A stretch of DNA of 64,000 nt, taken from Zunongwangia sp. HGR-M22. Its GTDB lineage: Bacteria > Bacteroidota > Bacteroidia > Flavobacteriales > Flavobacteriaceae. Of this stretch, positions 57,394 to 64,000 are shown piece by piece (position 1 is the stretch's first letter; each line of letters opens with the position of its first letter). The translations under genes were made by a program, and so were the position numbers. The stretch lies in assembly GCF_027594425.1 (NCBI RefSeq), contig NZ_CP115159.1:2689001-2753000 (forward strand), read 5' to 3'. The notes beneath the pieces were generated by a model. The model was given only the letters and a program-made list of their open reading frames with translations. It was not told where the DNA came from and ran no database searches.

Positions 57394-58815
57394 CTAAGTG
57401 GTGATAGGCTTCTTCTGCATCATCTTGCTAAAAACCAAATACAAAACTCCACACAACAGCCAAGCGGGAAGGGTTACGAATGATAAGAAAACATCAAATT
57501 GAACCGAAATAAAGTAAAAAACACAGAAGCTAATTACCCAAGCCCAAAATACCGCCTGATTAAATTTAGTTCCAGACTTTTCAGCGTAGAAAGATTGTAT
57601 ACCGAACTTTTTTCCGAAGAAATATTCAAAGACAATAATGGCGCCTATAGGTGCTAATATAAACCCGTAGAGCGCTACAAAACCTAATAGTTTCATTGCA
57701 AAGGCAGGGAATAATCCTGCAACAGTGGCCACGGTTCCTGCGATAATCGTCACCCAGGCGGTTGAAACTTTAGGGATGATGGCCTGAAAAGCTAAACCAG
57801 CACGATAGATTGTAGGGTTTGCGGTAGTCCAACCTGCTAAAACGACTGCAATAATTCCGAAGACTCCAATTGCATTATACGCTAATGGACCCGGCGCAAC
57901 AGATGGTGCTTCACCGCTTGCCGATATAGCCTGAGCTTCCGGAGATTTTAAATATACCGCATACAATAATGCTGCAGCAATCCAAGCAATATAATGACCA
58001 ATATATATACCGGCAGCGGTGGTCCATCCTGCACTTGGTTTTTTCGCAAAACGGAAAACCGATAAGTCCGACATCCCAATATGCATTGCCGCGTTGGCAA
58101 ACCAAGACCATAAGAATACGTGCCAAAACGTATATTTAATCTGCCCGGGGAAAGGTTCGCTTCCTTCGCCCCAAATATTCCAAAAATCAGAGAAACTATG
58201 CACATCTAAATTCACTAAAGAAACAATTCCGCAGATCACAAAAGCAGCTACGATAATCGGACTCATCCAATTGGCAGCTTTTGCTACGGTATTATAACCT
58301 TTGGCCGCGATCACAGAAATTACCGCTCCGATTGCCAATACGATAATTACCCAAGTAGCACTATTGGGCATTGTATCGGTGAGTTTTGGCATCTCCATAT
58401 CGAATGGAACACCAACTGCCGTAGCAGAAACCGTGATCATCGCTCCGGCCAAGAAGCAGAATAGAATTCCATTGGCCAAATTGTAAACTGTAACAAGTCG
58501 TTTTCCGCAGATTTTTTCTAAATGGTAATAAAGAGTATATCGAAACTTTGTGCCTATTTCAGCCGTTAAAAAACGCCAGCTCAAAACCGCCATTAAATTT
58601 CCTAGCAATAATCCAATAATTAAGTCGAAAGCACTAACTCCGGTAGTCAAAAAAAGTGGCCCGATCACAAACTCGGTTCCTGCCGCGTGCTCTCCGGCAT
58701 ACATTCCTAGAAAACTTTTCCAGCTTTTTAATTTGGATTCTGGTACGCGTTCACGCTCGAATTCTCCCGAAATTTCTTCGGTTAATATTTCTTCTTCTAT
58801 GTGTGCCTGACTCAT
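57394..58815 (-). CDS. NCS1-type (purine-cytosine permease family) transporter
   Basis: A 473-residue membrane protein with about twelve helices after a charged N-terminus. The opening GEHAAGTEFVIGPLFLTTGV and the helix 6-8 region (WSWFANAAMHIGMSDLSVFRFAKK, TTANPTIYRAGLAFQ) match nucleobase-cation-symport-1 permeases, which take up purines, cytosine, hydantoin or vitamins. The actual substrate is unknown. It is the last gene of a same-strand run with rhamnose-pathway-type genes, so it may import something made or used there. Confidence 0.88.
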   Translation of the reverse strand: MSQAHIEEEILTEEISGEFERERVPESKLKSWKSFLGMYAGEHAAGTEFVIGPLFLTTGVSAFDLIIGLLLGNLMAVLSWRFLTAEIGTKFRYTLYYHLEKICGKRLVTVYNLANGILFCFLAGAMITVSATAVGVPFDMEMPKLTDTMPNSATWVIIVLAIGAVISVIAAKGYNTVAKAANWMSPIIVAAFVICGIVSLVNLDVHSFSDFWNIWGEGSEPFPGQIKYTFWHVFLWSWFANAAMHIGMSDLSVFRFAKKPSAGWTTAAGIYIGHYIAWIAAALLYAVYLKSPEAQAISASGEAPSVAPGPLAYNAIGVFGIIAVVLAGWTTANPTIYRAGLAFQAIIPKVSTAWVTIIAGTVATVAGLFPAFAMKLLGFVALYGFILAPIGAIIVFEYFFGKKFGIQSFYAEKSGTKFNQAVFWAWVISFCVFYFISVQFDVFLSFVTLPAWLLCGVLYLVFSKMMQKKPITT

Positions 58816-59046
58816 TTTTTTTAAATGTTAGCTATCAGCGATTAACTTTCAGCTTTTATTTTGTTATTAATTTATTTCAATCGATTTAATAGAAATTTAT
58901 AAGTTTTAGAAATAATTTATTCTAAATTCTAATCCCTTCTCCATACAATTTTATTTCTGCTACCGCTACAATAAAATCACTCGAAGTGACAAACAATTTC
59001 AATAAGATTTCGTGCTTAATAAGAAAACTATTGACTTTCTCAACTG

Positions 59047-59077
59047 GATGAGATCCTAAAACAAGTTCAGGATGACG
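59047..59077. repeat. dispersed REP-like element, copy 1
   Basis: The sequence reads GATGAGATCCTAAAAC then AAGTTCAGGATGACG, with partial self-complementarity (AGATCCT / AGGAT). It shares its ends with two other copies at 60398 and 60717. Confidence 0.6.
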
Positions 59078-59090
59078 CTTTTCCTTTTCC

Positions 59091-59177
59091 TTATTTCTTT
59101 ATTCTCATCTCTAACCTCTCAAGTCTAATTTCTATATTTTATTTTCTAAACTCTAAAATCTCACCCCTTAACTCTAA
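59091..59177 (-). repeat. degenerate heptamer array after the lactate dehydrogenase gene
   Basis: Consecutive in-phase 7-mers read on the plus strand TTATTTC, TTTATTC, TCATCTC, TAACCTC, TCAAGTC, TAATTTC, TATATTT, TATTTTC, TAAACTC, TAAAATC, TCACCCC, TTAACTC. In gene sense the consensus is TTAGAnn-like, and the array abuts the gene's stop codon at 59178. Confidence 0.85.
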
Positions 59178-60329
59178 TCATTCCTTCACTAAATATTTCG
59201 GTAAATCGGTTACTTTTTCGCAACAAACTTGTTCTAAAACTTGTTGCAACTGCATTTTCAGCATAGCGATGGTATGGTCGCCACCTTCTTCACCCAAAGC
59301 GCCCACGCCGTACATAAACGATCGGCCTAAAAAGCTAAAATCTGCTCCGCTACTCATCACGCGAGCAATATCCGGACCTGAGCGTATACCGCTATCCATC
59401 ATTACCGTAATTCGATCTTTGTATTTTTCAGCAATATGTGATAAGGGTTTGATAGTCGATTCGCCTGCATCTAATTGGCGACCGCCGTGGTTAGAAACAA
59501 TGATTCCGTCGAAACCTAAACGAATGGCTTCTTCAGCATCTTCATCAGAAACGACACCTTTCAGTACTAATTTACCTTTCCACAGATCGCGGAGTGGTTT
59601 AATTTTTTCTTCATTCAATCTTCCGGAAAAAGTAGCATTCATCCAAGCGCCAAGCTGTTTAATGCTCATTCCTTTTTCCATATATATTTTCATTGTTGCG
59701 AAATTTGGAGCGCCGTGTTTTAGCGTTTGCATTGCCCAGACGGGTTTTCCCATTACCTGCAATACATTTCTAAAATTCATTTGCGGTGGCATTGCGAGTC
59801 CGTTTCTAATCTCTTTTGGACGATACCCAAAAGTGGGCACATCACATAAAATGACCAGAACCGGAACTTCAGCCGCTTCAGCACGTTTCAAAATATCATC
59901 ACGCAGCCAATCTTCGGTAGGATGGTATAACTGAAACCAAGCACGACCTTCAGTAAGTTCACTCGCGCGTTCAATGCTGGTAGAAGTTACCGTACTCAAA
60001 CAAAACGGAATGTTATGTTTGAGCGACGCTTTGGCTAAAATTTCAGGCGCGTTTGGCCACATTAAACCCTGCAAACCAATGGGTGAAATCCCGAAAGGCG
60101 CATCGTATTTTATACCAAACAATTCAGTTTCTAATCTCGATTTACTGTAATTTTTAAGGTATCTGGGTTTTAACTGAATTTCACGAATTTCATCTGTATT
60201 TCTTCGAATATTAATATTTTCATTACAGCCTCCGTCTAGATATTCGAATGCAAAACGCGGCATACGCTTTTGGGCACGCTCACGAAGCGATTCGATGGAC
60301 GGATATTCGGTGTTAAATGGAAAGGCCAT
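59178..60329 (-). CDS. lldD: FMN-dependent alpha-hydroxy-acid (L-lactate) dehydrogenase
   Basis: A 383-residue FMN TIM-barrel enzyme oxidising 2-hydroxy acids. Family motifs are FEYLDGGCNENI, the FMN-contact Lys in KLVLKGVVS and the active-site SNHGGRQLD, with MMDSGIRSGPDIARV and GRSFMYG following. In a rhamnose cluster it would finish lactaldehyde breakdown by converting L-lactate to pyruvate. The specific L-lactate assignment rests on context and family likeness. ATG 60329 gives the normal N-terminus; an upstream ATG at 60371 adds 14 atypical residues. A heptamer array begins directly after its stop. Confidence 0.88.
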   Translation of the reverse strand: MAFPFNTEYPSIESLRERAQKRMPRFAFEYLDGGCNENINIRRNTDEIREIQLKPRYLKNYSKSRLETELFGIKYDAPFGISPIGLQGLMWPNAPEILAKASLKHNIPFCLSTVTSTSIERASELTEGRAWFQLYHPTEDWLRDDILKRAEAAEVPVLVILCDVPTFGYRPKEIRNGLAMPPQMNFRNVLQVMGKPVWAMQTLKHGAPNFATMKIYMEKGMSIKQLGAWMNATFSGRLNEEKIKPLRDLWKGKLVLKGVVSDEDAEEAIRLGFDGIIVSNHGGRQLDAGESTIKPLSHIAEKYKDRITVMMDSGIRSGPDIARVMSSGADFSFLGRSFMYGVGALGEEGGDHTIAMLKMQLQQVLEQVCCEKVTDLPKYLVKE

Positions 60330-60397
60330 AGGGGTATTTTTTATAGCTTTGAGCTGTTGGCATTTGGCCATCAGCGTTTGTTTTATTTTCTATTTGT

Positions 60398-60447
60398 CGT
60401 CATTCTGAACTTAGTTGATGAGATCCCGGATCAAGTCCGGGATGACG
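60398..60447. repeat. dispersed REP-like palindromic element, copy 2
   Basis: An outer CGTCAT/ATGACG pair encloses an inner 8-bp stem ATCCCGGA-TCAAG-TCCGGGAT (60423-60443). The motif CATTCTGAACTT is typical of dispersed palindromes in many genomes. Copies resembling parts of it lie at 59047 and 60717. Confidence 0.75.
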
Positions 60448-60716
60448 GCTGTCTTGTTTCATTTTTACAGGATTTTCAAGCTGATTTTTATTTCAAATTT
60501 GATCATTCCTCCTTTTTTTCATTGCCAAAAAAAGTAGCAAAAAAGTCTAGTCTTATTTTTATTTCCTTGAATTGTTAGCAAAATAGCCTATCCTGCGCAA
60601 GGGAAACCGTTTCACTAATCCCTTGCTACAAATCCAACGCTGCGCCATTTTCCTACAATTGCTACAGAATTAAAAAGTAGGACGTTGTTTTCTTTTTTTA
60701 TTTCATATTTTTTTAA

Positions 60717-60747
60717 TCGTCATTCTATGCCTGACACGGAATCTCAT
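60717..60747. repeat. dispersed REP-like element, copy 3 (partial)
   Basis: CGTCATTCTATGCCTGACAC followed by GGAATCTCAT shares its CGTCATTCT start and ATCTCAT end with the copy at 60398. Confidence 0.5.
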
Positions 60748-60791
60748 ACTATTTTATCATTCCTTCATTTTGTCTTGTTTCCTGTATCTTG

Positions 60792-60868
60792 GTTCTTATT
60801 TTCTAACTCAAAACTTAAGATTGCCTATTCTAAAATCTAGCATCTATCGTCTAGACTCTAAACGCTAC
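60792..60868 (-). repeat. degenerate heptamer array after the FGGY kinase gene
   Basis: In-phase 7-mers read on the plus strand GTTCTTA, TTTTCTA, ACTCAAA, ACTTAAG, ATTGCCT, ATTCTAA, AATCTAG, CATCTAT, CGTCTAG, ACTCTAA, ACGCTAC. The phase continues to the kinase stop codon at 60865. Confidence 0.8.
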
Positions 60869-62250
60869 TTCGTCAACAACAGCGGAACTAATTTCTTCAT
60901 TCGGTAGTTTTCTTTTAAAAATTTAGCATCTACTTTTTTATTGGATATTACCATCGCCGCTCCTAAGGCTGAGCCTAAAGGTGAATGCGTTGATAATACT
61001 TTAAATTCGCTAAAATGATGCGCCATCAATTTCATAAACACATCATTATCGGTAAAACCACCATCAATATAAATTTTATGAATGGCTGAATTGCCAATCG
61101 CATTTCGAATCGTATGAATTTGCAATTCCATTAATTCAATCATTAATTGATGATAGGCTTCTTCAAACGTAGCAAAAGGTTTTAAATCGGTTTGATGTAA
61201 CTTTTTACGCTTCAGCGAAATTCCTTCAAATTTGAAATAAATAGAAGGATTTTCAATCAGTCGTAAATACAAATCCGAGTCAAATTCCACATTCCGATGG
61301 TATCCATATTCTTTTCCGTAGTATTCGCCTAGTTTTTCTACCTGAATTCGGTATTCATTTCCCATAAAAAATCGAGATGCTTTTACACGTTTTCCATCTA
61401 CCCGTAGGTAGTTCAGGCAATTATTTTTAATCGCTAATTCATCTAAACTTTCTTGGTTAAATGGATTTAGTGAAATACTCCAAGTTCCGGTAGAAAGTAG
61501 TAAAAATGATTTCTTTTTACTTAAAATATACGGCAATAGGGCAGAAGAACTATCGTGAATCCCAACCCCAATTTTAATTTTTTTGCCTTTATAAGAGGTG
61601 TTAATGCTGCTCGCGGTTGGAACTATGGGGCCGAATAACTGATCGAAACCTTCGGCATAAACCCATTCGTGATAATCCTCTTTATCATAATTCCACAAAT
61701 TAGTGTGGCAACCTATCGAGGTATATTCGCTTACCGGAATTCCGGTAAATAAAAACGACAAATATTGAGGCAAATGAAGCGAGTATTTAATTTTGCTAAA
61801 AATCTCAGGATATTTTTTCTTCAACCAAAATAATTGCAGTCCAGAATTCAACATTCCCGATTGTGGTGATGCTGTTTCTACTGCGATTTTCAATTCGCCA
61901 CCGTATTTCGCATAAAACGCATCGGTAATTTCCTTCTCAATCGGTTTCGTGTAGTTATATAAAGGCGTCAAGACATTTCCGTGATGGTCTAAATGCACTA
62001 AACTCGCTCCATAGGTCGAAAAATTGATCGATTTTACTTCAAATTCTTCACTTTCTAAAATCGAATGAAACGTATCTTTAATCCACTGCTTTAAAAGCGT
62101 AATATCCTCGGTAGGATAACCATCTTCATCTACCGTAAGTGGCAACCGCGTATATTCCCGAAAAACCTCCTGATAATCTTTATCGAACAAGAAAAATTTC
62201 TTGTTGGTTTTACCAATATCAAAAACAGCCGTTACTTTTTGTTTATCCAT
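60865..62250 (-). CDS. FGGY carbohydrate kinase, probably rhamnulokinase
   Basis: A 461-residue FGGY-family kinase. The ATP phosphate-1 region is TAVFDIGKTNKKFFLFD. The N-terminal domain continues with NFSTYGASLVHLD, and the catalytic core has IGVGIHDSSSALLPYI and LLLSTGTWSISLNPFN. The C-terminal adenosine site is KIYIDGGFTDNDVF. The family phosphorylates ketoses or polyols. The neighbouring rhamnose isomerase suggests L-rhamnulose as substrate, which is inference. ATG 62250 is the natural start; in-frame ATG 62310 adds 20 residues in an A/T-rich stretch. No aldolase is in the window and it is probably just outside. Confidence 0.85.
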   Translation of the reverse strand: MDKQKVTAVFDIGKTNKKFFLFDKDYQEVFREYTRLPLTVDEDGYPTEDITLLKQWIKDTFHSILESEEFEVKSINFSTYGASLVHLDHHGNVLTPLYNYTKPIEKEITDAFYAKYGGELKIAVETASPQSGMLNSGLQLFWLKKKYPEIFSKIKYSLHLPQYLSFLFTGIPVSEYTSIGCHTNLWNYDKEDYHEWVYAEGFDQLFGPIVPTASSINTSYKGKKIKIGVGIHDSSSALLPYILSKKKSFLLLSTGTWSISLNPFNQESLDELAIKNNCLNYLRVDGKRVKASRFFMGNEYRIQVEKLGEYYGKEYGYHRNVEFDSDLYLRLIENPSIYFKFEGISLKRKKLHQTDLKPFATFEEAYHQLMIELMELQIHTIRNAIGNSAIHKIYIDGGFTDNDVFMKLMAHHFSEFKVLSTHSPLGSALGAAMVISNKKVDAKFLKENYRMKKLVPLLLTK

Positions 62251-62362
62251 CTCGATAATCGAGAATTTAAAACTTCTTTTCAATTCATTACTGAAACGAT
62301 TCGAAGTCAAATTGTTAGTATGTAATCTCTCGGACTTTCCCAGAGAAAATTTTTATTTTTTT

Positions 62363-62378
62363 GGCGCGACCTTGCAGG
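62363..62378. repeat. short GC-rich hairpin CGACCT/AGGTCG
   Basis: CGACCT-TGC-AGGTCG sits in a GC-rich island (62356-62405) of unusual composition, with an outer GCGCGA/TCGCGC pair. It may be a remnant of a dispersed palindromic element. Confidence 0.5.
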
Positions 62379-62410
62379 TCGGGCTTTACGCTACAATCCA
62401 TCGCGCAGTT

Positions 62411-62454
62411 ATTTAGATCTTAGACCGCTTTGCTTTTAGAATTTAGATGTTAGA
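62411..62454 (+). repeat. short TTAGA heptamer cluster, plus-strand orientation
   Basis: ATTTAGA, TCTTAGA, then after a 9-nt interruption TTTTAGA, ATTTAGA, TGTTAGA. This cluster points the opposite way to the neighbouring arrays and is not directly at a stop codon. Confidence 0.6.
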
Positions 62455-62543
62455 CTTTTTTAATTTTATCTGTTCATTTTGTCTTGATACAAAACGAACC
62501 AAAAAATCAAGGCTTACGAACACATATCTAAATTTATCGTTCG

Positions 62544-62598
62544 ATGCCTAAATTTTAGGAACTCGCTATCGCTCAAACAGCCTAAAATTTTACGGCAT
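62544..62598. repeat. imperfect inverted repeat with 16-18-nt arms
   Basis: ATGCCTAAATTTTAGG pairs with CCTAAAATTTTACGGCAT around a 21-nt loop, differing by a 2-nt bulge. No T tract follows. Confidence 0.65.
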
Positions 62599-62651
62599 TT
62601 TCACTTCAAATTTTACGATAAGCTTTCGATAGGCCATTTTAAATTTTTCTT

Positions 62652-62732
62652 ATTTCTTCTATCTCGAGTCTATTATCTATATTCTAATTTCTATTCTCTA
62701 ACATCTCACTTTTCAAATCTAAATTCTAACTT
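62652..62732 (-). repeat. degenerate heptamer array after the rhamnose isomerase gene
   Basis: In-phase 7-mers read on the plus strand ATTTCTT, CTATCTC, GAGTCTA, TTATCTA, TATTCTA, ATTTCTA, TTCTCTA, ACATCTC, ACTTTTC, AAATCTA, AATTCTA and ACTTCTA (62729-62735), the last running into the stop codon of the isomerase gene. Consensus nnnTCTA, or TAGAnnn in gene sense. Confidence 0.9.
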
Positions 62733-64000
62733 CTACAATCCCGTTGCTACCGTTTTCAGTCCGCGAGCTTCAATAAGCGTATTACGAACATCAAAAGCTC
62801 GGTAGGCTTCAATCGGATTTACAGCTGCGCCGCTTTTAGCTCTTGCCGCTTTTACGATTGGGCGAACATCAGTTCTGTACGCATCCTGTAATATTTCCTG
62901 ACATTTAGTGACATCATTATTTTGCTGCGCTTCTTTCAATGCTTTCTGATCGACTAATAAAGCTTGCGCGTAGGCGATTAAAATAGCTTCCAGCGATTGC
63001 AATAAATCTTCCAACGGATCTTTAATATTATGGCTGGCGTCAATCATCCAAGCCGGATAGGGATTTTGCGGATTGTTTTCCATTCCGTAAACCAATTCAT
63101 TAAAAATCAAGAACAGGGCATAAGGCTTAATGGAACCTACCGTCAGATCATCGTCACCATATTTACTGTCGTTAAAATGGAATCCGCCTAATTTTCCTTT
63201 ATACATTAATGTCGCCACAATTTGTTCAATATTGGTATTCGGTAAATGATGCCCTAAATCAACCAACGTGAAAGCGCGATCGCCGCAAGCGTTGACGAGC
63301 ATAAATGACGTTCCCCAATCCTGAATGGTGGTGCTGTAAAAATTTGGCTCGTAAGGTTTGTATTCAATAAAAAGCTTCCAATCTTCTGGCATAGAAGCAT
63401 AAATTTCTTGTAAGCTTTTTTCAGTATTTTGCAAAGCATTTTGAAAATTCAGCTGACCGGGAAAACTTGCACCATCAGCCAACCAAACCGTTAAACTTTT
63501 AGAACCTAATTGCTGTCCAATTTTAATCACTTCTTTGTTATGTTCTACCGCATATTCACGAGAAGCTTTATCGATGCTGTTGAGTGAACCGAATTTATAA
63601 CTTTCTTTTGCATCAGGCTGATCCTGAAAGGTATTCGAATTCATCGCATCAAAAATAATATCGTGACTTTTAGCGATATCTTTAATCGCATTCACATCTT
63701 CAGGAATATCCCACGGAATATGCAAAGAAACCGCTCCTGCAGTTCTTGTTAAAGCGTGAAGAATACCAATATCGTCTAACTTTTGTTCTAAAGAAGAAGG
63801 CTCTCCGCCATAAGAAAAACGACCAAATCGCGTTCCACCGGCCCCTAACGCCCAACTCGGTATAGCCACTTGAAAATCGGCTAATTTTTGTATAATTTTA
63901 GCTATCGAAATTCCTTTTTTAGCAAATTTATTTCCTAAGAAATCGATTTCGTTTTCGAACGAATCGTTTTGTTTTTTATTGAATTCTGATAGTTGATCAG
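62733..64000 (-). CDS. rhaI: L-rhamnose isomerase (RhaI type), 5' end outside the window
   Basis: The frame is open from the window end to the stop at 62733, giving about 422 residues; a GTG at 63869 is internal, not the start. The sequence closely follows the Pseudomonas stutzeri-type L-rhamnose isomerase: PSWALGAGGTRFGRF, VSLHIPWD, FDAMNSNTFQDQP, KSLTVWLADGASFPGQ, FTLVDLGHHLPNTNIE and GGFHFNDSKYGDDDLTVGSI, which contain the His and Asp metal ligands of the TIM barrel. It interconverts L-rhamnose and L-rhamnulose and also some related aldoses. It heads the visible part of the rhamnose cluster. Confidence 0.92.
   Translation of the reverse strand, partial: DQLSEFNKKQNDSFENEIDFLGNKFAKKGISIAKIIQKLADFQVAIPSWALGAGGTRFGRFSYGGEPSSLEQKLDDIGILHALTRTAGAVSLHIPWDIPEDVNAIKDIAKSHDIIFDAMNSNTFQDQPDAKESYKFGSLNSIDKASREYAVEHNKEVIKIGQQLGSKSLTVWLADGASFPGQLNFQNALQNTEKSLQEIYASMPEDWKLFIEYKPYEPNFYSTTIQDWGTSFMLVNACGDRAFTLVDLGHHLPNTNIEQIVATLMYKGKLGGFHFNDSKYGDDDLTVGSIKPYALFLIFNELVYGMENNPQNPYPAWMIDASHNIKDPLEDLLQSLEAILIAYAQALLVDQKALKEAQQNNDVTKCQEILQDAYRTDVRPIVKAARAKSGAAVNPIEAYRAFDVRNTLIEARGLKTVATGL

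Noticed and set aside
59269-59934. Plus-strand 221-residue frame opposite the lactate dehydrogenase gene
   Set aside because: It is a complement shadow of a strongly conserved enzyme, with low-complexity Ser/Pro/Ile-rich text and no family motif.
63869-63869. GTG as start of the rhamnose isomerase
   Set aside because: The frame stays open with family-like sequence to the window edge, so the real start lies outside.

Overview
The window looks like chromosome of a marine-type Flavobacteriaceae (Bacteroidota) related to Zunongwangia, Gramella or Salegentibacter. Evidence: AT-rich DNA, intergenic A/T tracts, weak or absent Shine-Dalgarno sites, a TAnnTTTG-type promoter element, a SusC/SusD pair with an HTCS-like regulator, TonB receptors, BshC, and flavobacterial families (fasciclin lipoprotein, LysM-PBP1 fusion, MG2/plug protein, GH3). 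The genus is inference. I saw no rRNA, tRNA, CRISPR, insertion sequence or prophage.

Layout. 1-6200: membrane and secreted proteins of unknown role, a HELGH metallopeptidase, a GH3 acyl-adenylate enzyme, then an AhpD-like protein, a truncated sensor kinase and a CheY-like receiver, probably one operon. 6300-14100: housekeeping genes pyrG, yidC and mnmA, with a fasciclin lipoprotein, a MORN protein and a nitronate monooxygenase. 14100-31200: an MG2/plug protein, the guaA / LysM-PBP1 / OsmC run, a SIMPL protein, bshC with a PLP decarboxylase, and secreted M14 and M16 peptidases. 31200-46130: a TonB receptor, then a minus-strand nutrient-acquisition locus of GH2, a degenerate HTCS regulator, SusC, SusD and a GDPD-like/alkaline phosphatase fusion. 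46300-52650: an SDR protein, a decayed gene, DoxX, the class I ribonucleotide reductase genes and a secreted phosphatase-superfamily enzyme. 52900-57340: an ABC/HlyD/TolC export triplet whose ABC nucleotide-binding domain has lost every catalytic motif. 57400-64000: a probable L-rhamnose cluster of rhamnose isomerase (cut by the window end), FGGY kinase, lactate dehydrogenase and an NCS1-type permease.

Most notable: (1) the catalytically dead ABC exporter subunit; (2) an HTCS-like regulator without phospho-acceptor His or Asp; (3) degenerate 7-bp arrays (consensus TTAGAnn in gene sense) starting directly after stop codons of at least four genes, three of them consecutive in the rhamnose cluster; (4) a histidine kinase consisting of a sensor and phospho-acceptor helix region with no ATPase domain; (5) class I ribonucleotide reductase subunits that both lack an ATP-cone.
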